Assembly (NCBI GenBank): GCA_017795045.1 | Contig: CP051244.1 | Location: 2,574,247-2,611,067, forward strand | Reading direction: 5' to 3' | From: Allomuricauda sp. | GTDB lineage: Bacteria; Bacteroidota; Bacteroidia; Flavobacteriales; Flavobacteriaceae | Length of the DNA: 36,821 nt | Shown: positions 17,528 through 26,315 of the stretch, piece after piece | How positions within the stretch are numbered: the stretch's first letter is position 1 | How the letters are laid out: every line of letters begins with the position of its first letter | Program-made: the position numbers and the translations under genes | Notes under the pieces: model-generated | Told to the model about the DNA's origin: nothing | Database searches by the model: none | Seen by the model: only the letters and a program-made list of their open reading frames with translations

Positions 17528-18612
17528 GAATCAAAAGCATAGCTTTTTCTTTAGCGTTTTTCACCACTCTTTTAACCATTAATGCGCAAGAAATGGGATT
17601 TGAGGAATACAACCCAAAGTCTACTTTGGTGGTTCCTGAACACCCTGTGGAGCGGGCCAAATTCACCTTTATCGATGTACATAGTCATCAGTTCCGTATG
17701 GGGTCCCAGGATTTGTCAACCTTGGTAAGAGATATGGATAAACTCAATGAGGGCATTATGGTGAATCTGAGTGGGGGCTCTGGAGAAGAGCTGAAAGCCA
17801 AATTGCGAAATGTAAACCAGCACTATCCCAATCGGTTTGCTGTTTTTGCCAACGTGGACTTTAGTGGCGTGGGAACTCCCGATTGGGGAGAACGTGCTGC
17901 AGTACAACTGGAAGAAGATGTGAAAAGTGGCGCCAAAGGTTTAAAAGTATACAAAAGTTTAGGACTCAGAAACAACGATATCAATGGCAATCGGATTGCC
18001 GTGGATGATCCACGATTGGACCCCATTTGGGCAAAATGCGCCGAGTTGGGAATCCCTGTATTGATTCATTCAGCGGACCCAAAGTCGTTCTGGGACCCTA
18101 TGGACAGTAACAATGAACGATGGCTGGAGCTAAAGACCCACCCCAGAAGGAAACGCTCCGCAACAGACCCAGCCCCGTGGCAACAGATTATTGACGAACA
18201 GCATCGGATGTTCAAAAAACATCCGAAAACCAAGTTCATTAATGCGCACATGGGATGGTACGCCAATGATTTGGACAAATTGGAGGCCTGTATGGAAGAA
18301 ATGCCCAATATGTATGTGGGTATTGGAGCCATTATTGCCGAGTTGGGGCGACAACCCAAACGGGCTCGGGCATTTTTCATAAAATACCAAGACCGGATAC
18401 TATTTGGAAAGGATAGTTGGAAACCTGAAGAGTTCCCCACCTATTTTAGGGTTTTGGAAACCGCCGATGAGTATTTTCCCTATTATAAAAAATACCACGC
18501 CTTTTGGGCCATGTATGGTCTGGACTTGCCAGATGAAGTCCTAAAGAAAGTATACTACAAGAATGCATTGGGGCTCATCCCCGGTTTGGATAAGTCACTA
18601 TTCAAAGAATAG
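17524..18612 (+). CDS. Secreted amidohydrolase family protein (ACMSD-like)
   Basis: The 362-residue protein has a signal peptide ending near NAQ (residue 21) followed by a TIM-barrel amidohydrolase domain (PF04909). Metal-ligand candidates are the HxH pair in IDVHSHQF, the histidine of VLIHSADP, the histidine of INAHMGW and the aspartate in LFGKDSW. Relatives hydrolyse or decarboxylate cyclic and aromatic acids. It overlaps the MocA-like gene by 4 bases, so it is probably the last gene of the molybdenum operon and may act on the product of IorAB in the periplasm. That pathway link is inference from position. Confidence 0.88.
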   Translation: MRIKSIAFSLAFFTTLLTINAQEMGFEEYNPKSTLVVPEHPVERAKFTFIDVHSHQFRMGSQDLSTLVRDMDKLNEGIMVNLSGGSGEELKAKLRNVNQHYPNRFAVFANVDFSGVGTPDWGERAAVQLEEDVKSGAKGLKVYKSLGLRNNDINGNRIAVDDPRLDPIWAKCAELGIPVLIHSADPKSFWDPMDSNNERWLELKTHPRRKRSATDPAPWQQIIDEQHRMFKKHPKTKFINAHMGWYANDLDKLEACMEEMPNMYVGIGAIIAELGRQPKRARAFFIKYQDRILFGKDSWKPEEFPTYFRVLETADEYFPYYKKYHAFWAMYGLDLPDEVLKKVYYKNALGLIPGLDKSLFKE

Positions 18613-18680
18613 TCTATTTTCTTGGGGCTCTTTTATTGATACGAAGTCCCTCGGTATCCAAATCCTGAAAAATTCCACAT

Positions 18681-18716
18681 GACACTTGTCTTTTGACCAG
18701 TGTCCTGGATTTTTTT
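18681..18716 (+). terminator. Probable terminator of the molybdenum operon
   Basis: GACACT and AGTGTC (18681-18686 with 18699-18704) pair around an inner GTC/GAC stem and a TTTT loop; a run of seven T begins at 18710. The five-base gap before the T run makes it less than ideal, but the position, 70 bases past the last operon gene, is right. Confidence 0.5.
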
Positions 18717-18809
18717 CGTTTGGTCAATGCTTCTATTTCCCTATTCAAAAATTGCATCGAAGTTGTTTTTTGTGTTTAACGGAATCCTATCGAATTTATT
18801 TTCTGGCAC

Positions 18810-19442
18810 TCAAGGGGTTTCCATTTTTTTGGTGATATATTCCAAAGCGCCCATCCAGCTCATCTTTAAAATAAGGCAGGCCGTGGGTAGGTTATCTTCT
18901 TCAATGGCACGTAGGATTGCCTCGTTCTGCTGCTTCATTCTTGCATAAAAAGTAGGGTCTTTGACCAAGCCTTGCTCATAAAAACGCAATCTGAGTTTTA
19001 AATTGTCCAAGGTTTGCAATAGAATGGTGTTAGGACAATTCTGAACCAACAAATGATGAAATACAAACCGAAGGTTTAAACATTTAACAGGGTCCCTTTC
19101 AGTATCGAACAAATGCAAAGTTTGCTGTAACGATTCCACGGAGTTTACCGTAAAAATGGAATCTTCCAAGGCCATCACCTCAAGTTGTGCTATGGTTTCA
19201 TATAGATTCTTGGCTTCCTCTTCACTCAATTGGGCAACCACAAAACCTCTATTTCGAACAGCCTTGATTACCCCGGCATAGGCCAATTGACTCAAAGCTT
19301 CCCGAATTGGGGTAACACTTATTCCAATATCTCGGGACAGTTGGGCTAAATTAATAGTTTTACCAACTTCCAACGCTCCATTTTGGATTTGGACAAGGAG
19401 GTGGTTTTTCACTGTATCCCGAAGGGCACCAATCGGATTCAT
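18810..19442 (-). CDS. GntR family transcriptional regulator (FadR/FCD type)
   Basis: From the ATG at 19442 the protein has 210 residues. The N-terminal winged helix includes INLAQLSRDIGISVTPIREALSQLAYAGVI, the classical GntR recognition region. The C-terminal half is a helical FCD-like ligand domain (EAKNLYETIAQLEVMALEDS, then HHLLVQNCPN). FCD members sense small carboxylic acids. It is convergent with the molybdenum operon, so it may control that operon or a distant target; nothing in the sequence decides. A TTG five codons upstream is a weaker start. Confidence 0.9.
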   Translation of the reverse strand: MNPIGALRDTVKNHLLVQIQNGALEVGKTINLAQLSRDIGISVTPIREALSQLAYAGVIKAVRNRGFVVAQLSEEEAKNLYETIAQLEVMALEDSIFTVNSVESLQQTLHLFDTERDPVKCLNLRFVFHHLLVQNCPNTILLQTLDNLKLRLRFYEQGLVKDPTFYARMKQQNEAILRAIEEDNLPTACLILKMSWMGALEYITKKMETP

Positions 19443-19499
19443 ATCCCTAAAATACAAATCCTTAGCTTAACCTTTCTAAATTCGTCAATGAAGAATCGA

Positions 19500-19820
19500 T
19501 TAACTTTCGTCCAAGTAAGTACCTAAATTGCCCAATGCACCATCCCAGAATTTCTCATAGAATTTCATCCACTCTGAAACTTGTTTGAGCGGTTGAACAT
19601 CGGCCAAACAAAATCGTTCCCTACCCTTTGAGGTGATATCCACCAAGCCAGCATCTTCTAAGGTTTTGATATGCTTGGTTACCCCTTGACGGCTCATGCT
19701 GAACTGACCACAAATCTGTGTAATGGATAGGGCAGAAGTTGCAATGACCAAGGCGTGAAATATTTCACGCCTTGTTGGGTCGGCAATGGCCTTGAGGATT
19801 TTTGTAATGTTATCTTGCAT
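19500..19820 (-). CDS. ArsR family transcriptional repressor
   Basis: The 106-residue winged-helix protein contains ADPTRREIFHAL, typical of ArsR regulators, and the recognition helix SMSRQGVTKHIKTLEDAGLV. It lacks the cysteine metal-binding motif of metal sensors and belongs to the group that travels with AHSA1/SRPBCC genes. Its gene overlaps the SRPBCC gene by 11 bases and is transcribed after it. Two copies of a 16-bp palindrome in the promoter region upstream are its likely operators. Confidence 0.9.
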   Translation of the reverse strand: MQDNITKILKAIADPTRREIFHALVIATSALSITQICGQFSMSRQGVTKHIKTLEDAGLVDITSKGRERFCLADVQPLKQVSEWMKFYEKFWDGALGNLGTYLDES

Positions 19821-20238
19821 GTACCTCTTCCATTAAAAATGATTCAAGATCGTTTACACAGTGGTCCCAACCTGAATTGAAACTATTGAAGAATGTGACG
19901 GCAGAACTTTCAGGGTAGTTTGAGATACCGGAATGTTCGAGACATAGTTTTGTCCCGCCTTTGATTTCCTGTAGCTCCCAACGTACCACGGTATCAACAT
20001 TGGTATCCATCACAACCCATGTGTAGATTAAAATGTAGGGATCCGCACTTTTCACTTCACCGGTAATTTGCGTACAGTCCGCTTCTCCGCTGGACTGAAA
20101 AGTATATTTAAAGCCTTTTTCGGCTTTAAAATCTGTTTTCAGAAACCATTTGGAGATCTCTTCTGCTTTGGTAATGGCATCCCAGACTTTTTGAATGGGA
20201 TGGGCAAATACATGCTCTTTTTTAATTACATCATTCAT
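19810..20238 (-). CDS. SRPBCC / AHSA1 domain protein
   Basis: The 142-residue protein belongs to the START-like SRPBCC superfamily, AHSA1 branch (PF08327). Marks are HPIQKVWDAITKAEEISKWF at the N-terminus and GWDHCVNDLESFL at the C-terminus. Such proteins bind hydrophobic ligands in a helix-grip cavity; many pair with an ArsR repressor as here. I choose the ATG at 20238 rather than one ten codons upstream, because the upstream candidate lies inside a palindromic operator and homologues begin MND-like. Confidence 0.88.
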   Translation of the reverse strand: MNDVIKKEHVFAHPIQKVWDAITKAEEISKWFLKTDFKAEKGFKYTFQSSGEADCTQITGEVKSADPYILIYTWVVMDTNVDTVVRWELQEIKGGTKLCLEHSGISNYPESSAVTFFNSFNSGWDHCVNDLESFLMEEVHAR

Positions 20239-20264
20239 ATCTATCGCTTTTTGATTATATTCAT

Positions 20265-20280
20265 GCAACTTATTGGTTGC
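20265..20280. promoter_or_regulatory. Palindromic operator, copy 1
   Basis: GCAACTTATTGGTTGC is an inverted repeat (GCAAC, six bases, GTTGC) just upstream of the SRPBCC-arsR start. Together with copy 2, which differs at one centre base, it forms a probable binding site for the ArsR repressor. Confidence 0.7.
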
Positions 20281-20305
20281 TAATTTACGAAAGTTTTTAT
20301 ATAAA

Positions 20306-20321
20306 GCAACTTTTTGGTTGC
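20306..20321. promoter_or_regulatory. Palindromic operator, copy 2
   Basis: GCAACTTTTTGGTTGC repeats copy 1 with a single substitution. The two copies start 41 bp apart, close to four helical turns, which places them on the same face of the DNA. It lies 16 bp upstream of the DUF3052 start, so the repressor could control both divergent genes. Confidence 0.7.
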
Positions 20322-20337
20322 ATATTTTGATTACATA

Positions 20338-20754
20338 ATGAATTCATCAGGATACTCAGGAACCCCGCTAGCCAAAAAACTAGGTATTAAAGAAGACTTT
20401 TCCGTTTTGGTACTTAAAGCCCCGGAACAATATTGGCATCTATTTACTGACCTTCCCAATAACTTGAACATCGAACAGGGCTTTGGAAGGGACAAAATGG
20501 ATTTCATCCATCTTTTTATCACTACCCAAGAGGAAATGATTCTACAATCCGAGCATTGCAAAGAACACCTAAAGCCCAACGGTAGTTTGTGGGTGAGTTG
20601 GCCCAAGGGAACCTCCAAAATCCAAACAGATCTCAATAGAGAGCGTATTCGTGAGCATTTACTTTCCATCGGTCTTGTGGATACTAAAGTTGCGGCTATC
20701 GATGAAGACTGGAGCGGGTTGAAATTTGTCTACCGCCTTAAAGACCGTAAATGA
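20338..20754 (+). CDS. DUF3052 family protein
   Basis: The 138-residue cytoplasmic protein matches the DUF3052 family (PF11253): GYSGTPLAKKLGIKE at the N-terminus and LWVSWPKGTSKIQTDLNRERIRE near the middle. No biochemical function is established. It is divergent from the SRPBCC-arsR pair across a 99-bp region holding two operators, suggesting joint control. The ATG at 20338 is the natural family start. Confidence 0.88.
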   Translation: MNSSGYSGTPLAKKLGIKEDFSVLVLKAPEQYWHLFTDLPNNLNIEQGFGRDKMDFIHLFITTQEEMILQSEHCKEHLKPNGSLWVSWPKGTSKIQTDLNRERIREHLLSIGLVDTKVAAIDEDWSGLKFVYRLKDRK

Positions 20755-20855
20755 CCCTATCTCCACTATAATTCATATTTTTTTCACATTTCTTTTAGAA
20801 CTGACCTACAGGCTTTTAGTTATATTACACTACTAAACCGACTAAACTGTTACAC

Positions 20856-23800
20856 ATGGGACATTACTACAAAGTCTACGCTCTATTATTTTTATTTTTC
20901 ACCCTGACCTTTACTTCCAAAGCCCAAAAAACCGACCCGTCCCCGTATGCCGGACTGGAATTCCGGAGTCTTGGCCCTGCTTTGACATCGGGACGTATTG
21001 CCGATATTGCCATACACCCCAACAATGAAAACACATGGTATGTTGCCGTGGGATCGGGCAATGTATGGAAGACCACGAACGCTGGGGTCACATGGACCCC
21101 AATTTTCGACAAAGAATCCAGTTATTCCATTGGATGCGTTACCATAGACCCCAACAACCCTAGCACGGTTTGGGTTGGTACTGGGGAAAATGTAGGTGGA
21201 AGACACGTAGGATTTGGCGATGGGGTTTATGTAAGCCATGACGAAGGCAAAACATGGACCAATATGGGACTGAAGACTTCAGAACATATTTCCAAAATCA
21301 TTGTACACCCTGAAAACTCGGATATTGTTTGGGTCGCTGCCCAAGGGCCTTTATGGTCAAAAGGAGGGGAGAGGGGCCTCTACAAGACCACAGATGGCGG
21401 TAAAACCTGGAACAGAACCTTGGGCAACAGTGAATGGACCGGTGCCACAGACCTTGTTATGGACCCCACCAATCCCGATGTACTCTATGCTGCCACTTGG
21501 GACCGTCACAGAACGGTTGCTGCCTATATAGGTGGTGGCCCTGGATCAGGTATCCATAAAAGTACGGATGGAGGGGAAAGCTGGACCCAACTCAAAAGTG
21601 GTATTCCCACTTCGAATTTGGGGAAAATTGGCTTGGCCATGTCCCAGTTTGACAATGAAACCATCTATGCGGCCATTGAGTTGGACCGAAAAAAAGGAGG
21701 AGTATTCATGTCAGCAAACGGAGGGGCTTCATGGACCAAACAGTCCGATGCGGTTTCCGGTGGAACTGGACCACACTACTATCAAGAACTCTATACTTCG
21801 CCGCACCATGAAGGTCGATTGTATCTCATGAGCTATATCGTTTTGATTTCGGATGACCATGGAAAGACGTTCCGACAAATGAATGAGGACAAAAAGCACG
21901 TGGACAGTCACGCCATTGCGTTTAAGCCCTCGGACCCGGATTATGTGCTATTTGGAACCGATGGTGGTCTCTATGAATCCTATGATGATACCCAGACATG
22001 GCGTTTCTTTGCCAACCTGCCCGTGACCCAATACTATAAAATTGCCGTTGATGATGCCAAACCTTTCTACAATGTCTTTGGAGGCACCCAGGACAATGGT
22101 TCCCATGGCGGACCTTCGCGCACCAAGAGCAAGGCGGGTATCCTAAATTCGGACTGGTGGATCACTTTGGGGGCCGATGGGCACCAATCAGCCACGGAAC
22201 CGGGAAATCCGAACATCACCTATGGTGAATTCCAACAAGGTTGGTTATGGAGAATAGACCAGACCACCGGGGAAATTGTATTTATACAGCCCCAGCCCAG
22301 AGCAGGGGAACCCTCTGAGCGTTTCAACTGGGATTCCCCTATTTTGGTGAGTCCACACAAACCGGAACGTTTGTATTTTGCTTCGTACCGCGTATGGAAA
22401 TCAGAAAATAGGGGGGATGACTGGACGCCAATTTCAGAAGATTTAACTAGGAACGAAGAGCGGTTACCATTGCCCATCATGGGACGCCAACAGAGTTGGG
22501 ACAATCCGTGGGATGTTGGGGCCATGTCCAACTACAATACCATCACCTCGCTAGCTGAATCTCCATTACAAGAGGGTCTTATTTATGCCGGAACCGATGA
22601 CGGGATACTGCAAGTCACTGAAAATGGTGGTGATACTTGGAAAAAAATCATGTTGGGCAACATCAAAGGGGTGCCCAATAGAGCCTTTGTCAACGACGTC
22701 CGTGCCGATTTGCACGACGCCAATACCGTTTATTTGGTGCTCGACAATCATAAGGAAGGGGATTTTAAACCCTACTTATTAAAAAGTACCGATAAAGGAA
22801 ACACTTGGACCTTCATCAACGGAAACTTGCCCAAACGATTGGTTACGTGGAGAATCGTCCAAGACCACAAAAAGAAAGGGATGTTGTTTGCCGCAACGGA
22901 GTTCGGCATCTATTTCACCAACAACGGTGGAAACAGTTGGACCAAATTGGATGGGGGAGTCCCTACCATTTCCTTTAGGGATGTCACCATTCAGCGCCGG
23001 GAAGATGATCTTGTGGGCGGTTCCTTTGGAAGGGGCATCTTTATTTTGGATGATATTTCGCCTTTACGGGATTTTGACCCCTCAGTCAAAACTCCCACGT
23101 TGTTCAAGGTGAAACCTGCCTATTGGTATATTGAAAAAGATGAGGTGTATGGCCAAGGGCATTCCGAGTATGCGGCCAAAAATCCATCTTTCGGGGCAAC
23201 TTTCACCTACTATCTTCCCGAAAAACTTAAGTCATTGAAGGAAATCCGTACCGAAAAGGAAAAAGAGCTCAACAAGCAAAAGAGCAATGTTCCGTTCCCA
23301 GGATGGGATCAACTGGCACAGGAAACCACTCAAGAAGAGCCTGCATTGGTCCTTTTGATCAAGGATGGTTCCGGCAAAGTGGTAAATACAGTGTCCGGAA
23401 CCAATAAAAAAGGGTTTAATCGGGTAGCATGGGACCTTTCCTATGCATCTAGAGGGGGGATTTCCTTGGAGAGTCCCCAAGGTGGTGATGAAGACTACTT
23501 TGCAGTTCCATACTTAGCTACGCCCGGCACCTATTCCGTGGAATTATACCAGCGTGTTGATGGAGAACTGAAACCACTGTCCAATCCGCAAACTTTTAAA
23601 GTAAAGGCTTTGGGCAAAGGAGCCTTGCCTTCCAAGCCGATTGCCGAAATAGATGCCTTTAGAAACCAATTCCAACAGTTTCAACAAGATCTTACGGCCA
23701 CCAATACGGTGTTAAGCAAAAGTATCAGCCTAGTGAATGCCATGAAACGCGCCATGGATGAGGCCGTGAATCCCAATGCAGCATTATCCTCAAGAATCCA

Positions 23801-24104
23801 TGCGGCCAAAATGCAGTTACTGGAATTGAATCAACAAATGAATGGAAACCCTGCGAAAAATGAGATAGGGGAGAGCAATCCGCCTACACCTGGGGATGGC
23901 AATTTTGTGGGTATGGTGGCACTGGCCAATACCTATGGCCCGACCGGGAACCACAAAGCCGCCCTAAAAAGGGCTGATGACCAATTGCAGGGAATCAAGA
24001 AACAATTGTCCACCTTGGTCCAAAATACCTTGCCTTCCTTGGAAGCCGACTTAAAAACAGCAGGCGCTCCATGGATCGAGGGACAAGGACTTATTGAAAA
24101 CTAA
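20856..24104 (+). CDS. Secreted BNR/VPS10-like beta-propeller protein
   Basis: The 1082-residue protein has a signal peptide (cleavage after about residue 24, SKAQ). The region up to about residue 740 is built from beta-propeller blades with Asp-box/BNR signatures; I count about ten, among them TTNAGVTW, SHDEGKTW, TTDGGKTW, STDGGESW, TENGGDTW and TNNGGNSW. Similar proteins are often annotated glycosyl hydrolase or sortilin-like, but no catalytic residues are evident and the role may be binding. The C-terminal third has a beta-rich module and then a helical, glutamine-rich stretch (about 940-1075). A methyltransferase gene follows with an 8-base gap. Confidence 0.88.
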   Translation: MGHYYKVYALLFLFFTLTFTSKAQKTDPSPYAGLEFRSLGPALTSGRIADIAIHPNNENTWYVAVGSGNVWKTTNAGVTWTPIFDKESSYSIGCVTIDPNNPSTVWVGTGENVGGRHVGFGDGVYVSHDEGKTWTNMGLKTSEHISKIIVHPENSDIVWVAAQGPLWSKGGERGLYKTTDGGKTWNRTLGNSEWTGATDLVMDPTNPDVLYAATWDRHRTVAAYIGGGPGSGIHKSTDGGESWTQLKSGIPTSNLGKIGLAMSQFDNETIYAAIELDRKKGGVFMSANGGASWTKQSDAVSGGTGPHYYQELYTSPHHEGRLYLMSYIVLISDDHGKTFRQMNEDKKHVDSHAIAFKPSDPDYVLFGTDGGLYESYDDTQTWRFFANLPVTQYYKIAVDDAKPFYNVFGGTQDNGSHGGPSRTKSKAGILNSDWWITLGADGHQSATEPGNPNITYGEFQQGWLWRIDQTTGEIVFIQPQPRAGEPSERFNWDSPILVSPHKPERLYFASYRVWKSENRGDDWTPISEDLTRNEERLPLPIMGRQQSWDNPWDVGAMSNYNTITSLAESPLQEGLIYAGTDDGILQVTENGGDTWKKIMLGNIKGVPNRAFVNDVRADLHDANTVYLVLDNHKEGDFKPYLLKSTDKGNTWTFINGNLPKRLVTWRIVQDHKKKGMLFAATEFGIYFTNNGGNSWTKLDGGVPTISFRDVTIQRREDDLVGGSFGRGIFILDDISPLRDFDPSVKTPTLFKVKPAYWYIEKDEVYGQGHSEYAAKNPSFGATFTYYLPEKLKSLKEIRTEKEKELNKQKSNVPFPGWDQLAQETTQEEPALVLLIKDGSGKVVNTVSGTNKKGFNRVAWDLSYASRGGISLESPQGGDEDYFAVPYLATPGTYSVELYQRVDGELKPLSNPQTFKVKALGKGALPSKPIAEIDAFRNQFQQFQQDLTATNTVLSKSISLVNAMKRAMDEAVNPNAALSSRIHAAKMQLLELNQQMNGNPAKNEIGESNPPTPGDGNFVGMVALANTYGPTGNHKAALKRADDQLQGIKKQLSTLVQNTLPSLEADLKTAGAPWIEGQGLIEN

Positions 24105-24111
24105 TCGAATT

Positions 24112-24768
24112 ATGCCAACATCATCCATCCGTTCCTTCCTTTTGTTGCTCTTGGTTGCTTTACCCACAACACTATTGGGACAATACACCGAAGCCGATTG
24201 GAAGGAGCGGGACAAATGGATGAAAACGGAATTCTTGCTGGACCTGATCGGGGTAGGGCAGGGCAACAAAGTGGCCGATATAGGATGCCATGAAGGTTAC
24301 TTAAGCATGCATCTATCCAAAAAAGTAACCGAAAGTGGTAGGGTGTATGCGGTTGATGTCCGTTCTGACCGATTGGAAAAACTAAGGGAGAATGCCCATA
24401 AGCGAAGCTTGGGGAACATTGTGACCATTTTGGGAGACTATGACGATCCCAAACTGCCCGAAAGGGAGTTGGATATGATTTTTATTATGGATACCTACCA
24501 TGAAATGGATGCCCATAAAAAAATACTCCAGCATGTAAAGTCGGCTCTGAAACCCGGTGGAAAAGTGATGGTTCTTGAAAAACTCAAGGATTGGGTACGT
24601 GGGAAATCCAGGGAAACGCAAGTGGCATCCCATTCACTGTCTGCCGACTATGTCCGGGAAGAACTGAAACAGGCTGGTTTCACGATCATTTCGGAAATCG
24701 AAGACCATGGGAAATGGGAACGTGAAGACGATAAACAAATGTGGGTCATTGTGGCGCAAAAACCTTGA
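24112..24768 (+). CDS. Exported class I SAM-dependent methyltransferase
   Basis: From the ATG at 24112 the protein has 218 residues. The first 25 or so (SIRSFLLLLLVALPTTLLGQ) form a clear signal peptide, followed by a Rossmann methyltransferase domain: VADIGCHEGYLSMHL is motif I, VYAVDVRSDRL motif II, and DMIFIMDTYHEM motif IV. SAM is not expected in the periplasm, so export of such an enzyme is odd, although similar predicted proteins occur in Bacteroidota. It may be cytoplasmic with a membrane anchor. The substrate is unknown. Confidence 0.85.
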   Translation: MPTSSIRSFLLLLLVALPTTLLGQYTEADWKERDKWMKTEFLLDLIGVGQGNKVADIGCHEGYLSMHLSKKVTESGRVYAVDVRSDRLEKLRENAHKRSLGNIVTILGDYDDPKLPERELDMIFIMDTYHEMDAHKKILQHVKSALKPGGKVMVLEKLKDWVRGKSRETQVASHSLSADYVREELKQAGFTIISEIEDHGKWEREDDKQMWVIVAQKP

Positions 24769-24780
24769 TCCAATTATATG

Positions 24781-25257
24781 CTACTGAGGTCTTCGGACAT
24801 AGACATAACTACGGATTCCCGGTAAATCATCTCCAATATCCTTGGTCAATTGATCTCCATCAATGGTAAGGGTGCCCAAAAGGCTGCTTCCCTGCAGGAC
24901 AACTTCGGTACCTGAGGAAGACCATGCCCCAGTGGCCGCCACAGAGCCTGAGCATTGGGCCACAAACTGACCATTGGTAATGGCAGTAATGTTCACACTG
25001 GTCTGTTCAAAGGTCCATACCATATCTCCATCAATCAAAAGAGTACCCGAAATGCAATCCAGCTCATTCATTAAGTTGGTTGAAGAAGTGCCGTCCATAT
25101 CAATATCCTGTGCCGAACTGACATTGACTTGGGCCAAATCCCATATGCCTATCACTTCTAGGTTAGCAGCACCAGTAGCAGCACCATCATCATTACTACA
25201 AGATAAAACGAGTATCCATGCAGCAATTCCCAAAAAGGTTTTGTAGATATTTTTCAT
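24781..25257 (-). CDS. Lipocalin-like lipoprotein
   Basis: The 158-residue protein has a lipobox with Cys20 (ILVLSCSNDD), then a beta-rich domain opening with IGIWDLAQVNV and containing GTLLIDGDMVWTFEQ and GTLTIDGDQLTKDI. This layout matches the small lipocalin-like lipoproteins common in Flavobacteriaceae. Function unknown; it faces the outer membrane. It is convergent with the methyltransferase, 12 bases apart. Confidence 0.75.
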   Translation of the reverse strand: MKNIYKTFLGIAAWILVLSCSNDDGAATGAANLEVIGIWDLAQVNVSSAQDIDMDGTSSTNLMNELDCISGTLLIDGDMVWTFEQTSVNITAITNGQFVAQCSGSVAATGAWSSSGTEVVLQGSSLLGTLTIDGDQLTKDIGDDLPGIRSYVYVRRPQ

Positions 25258-25402
25258 GAGTTTTTAGATTGATATATCAAAATAACAGATTTCAAGAAAA
25301 AATATTTGAATGCTCCCTAACATTTTATCGATCTACACCCAATAAATGTACTAAAGTATTTCCAAGACCGTTTAAGCACCGTAACACCTTAACTTACACG
25401 AC

Positions 25403-26188
25403 ATGAACAGAACCATACAAAACATTGGAAAAATAACTTTCATAGGTTTGGCCTTGCTTATTGGGCAATCTTGTAGCGATGATGCAAAACCGCCAAGTGA
25501 CCAAGAACTGACCCAAGTAGAAGTACAGACCATTTTGACGTCTGACGAATTAACCAGTGTGGCTGATAATGCTTTGGCAGAACTCTTCGCCGATAATGGA
25601 GAGACCGCCAAAACGGCAAAAACAAACGAATGTTACAGTGCCGAGTATACCGAAACCGGTTTTACGGCCACTTTCAATAATTGTGTCCTGAACGGAACCG
25701 AAAATGTGAACGGAACCGTTGTTGCTACATATGACACCAGTGGGGAAGCTACCTCATTCAGTGTAGCGTACAACGATTTTTACGTAGGCGATATCAAGAT
25801 CAATGGAACCAGGAATTTCACAATGAGCGGTGATACCGAAGGAAATTCCATTTCATTCACAGTGACCAGCAATATCACCATTGAATTGGCTGATGGAAGC
25901 AGCATTGTTGAAACCGGCGACAAAACCTTCACATTCAGTTTTGGTGAGACCTTGGATAACTTCACTATTGGAATTTCGGGATCTTGGGCCATACAAGCCA
26001 ATGGAAATACCTATTCCATCGAGACCAATGGCGTAGAAATCGATGCCCAATGTGGAAACTTCACCACAGGTACCATGATAGTTTCCAAGAATGGTCTTGT
26101 AGTGACTGTTGATTTTGGTGATGGCGAATGTGATGATAAAGCTACTGTAATCTACCCCAATGAAGTGACTGAGGAAATAACCATATAA
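25403..26188 (+). CDS. Hypothetical lipoprotein, beta-strand-rich
   Basis: The 261-residue protein has a lipoprotein signal (Cys24 in GQSCSDD) and an N-terminal helical stretch. The rest is made of repeated short beta strands rich in Thr, Ser, Asn and Gly (NVNGTVVATYDTSG, INGTRNFTMSGDTEG). Three cysteines in the mature part could form disulfides. I recognise no named family. It is a stand-alone transcription unit closed by a strong terminator. Confidence 0.7.
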   Translation: MNRTIQNIGKITFIGLALLIGQSCSDDAKPPSDQELTQVEVQTILTSDELTSVADNALAELFADNGETAKTAKTNECYSAEYTETGFTATFNNCVLNGTENVNGTVVATYDTSGEATSFSVAYNDFYVGDIKINGTRNFTMSGDTEGNSISFTVTSNITIELADGSSIVETGDKTFTFSFGETLDNFTIGISGSWAIQANGNTYSIETNGVEIDAQCGNFTTGTMIVSKNGLVVTVDFGDGECDDKATVIYPNEVTEEITI

Positions 26189-26212
26189 TCCATTCTTCAA
26201 AAAAAGATATCA

Positions 26213-26240
26213 AGCACCGATTAAATCGGTGCTTTTTTTT
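26213..26240 (+). terminator. Rho-independent terminator
   Basis: AGCACCGAT pairs with ATCGGTGCT around a short loop and runs directly into eight T. It closes the lipoprotein gene that ends at 26188. Confidence 0.92.
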
Positions 26241-26315
26241 TGCCCTCAATCCAAAAGATCTTGGAGCTTCTACATTCAGTTTCGTTATATTTAGGGAAAT
26301 CATTCAGCATATAAT

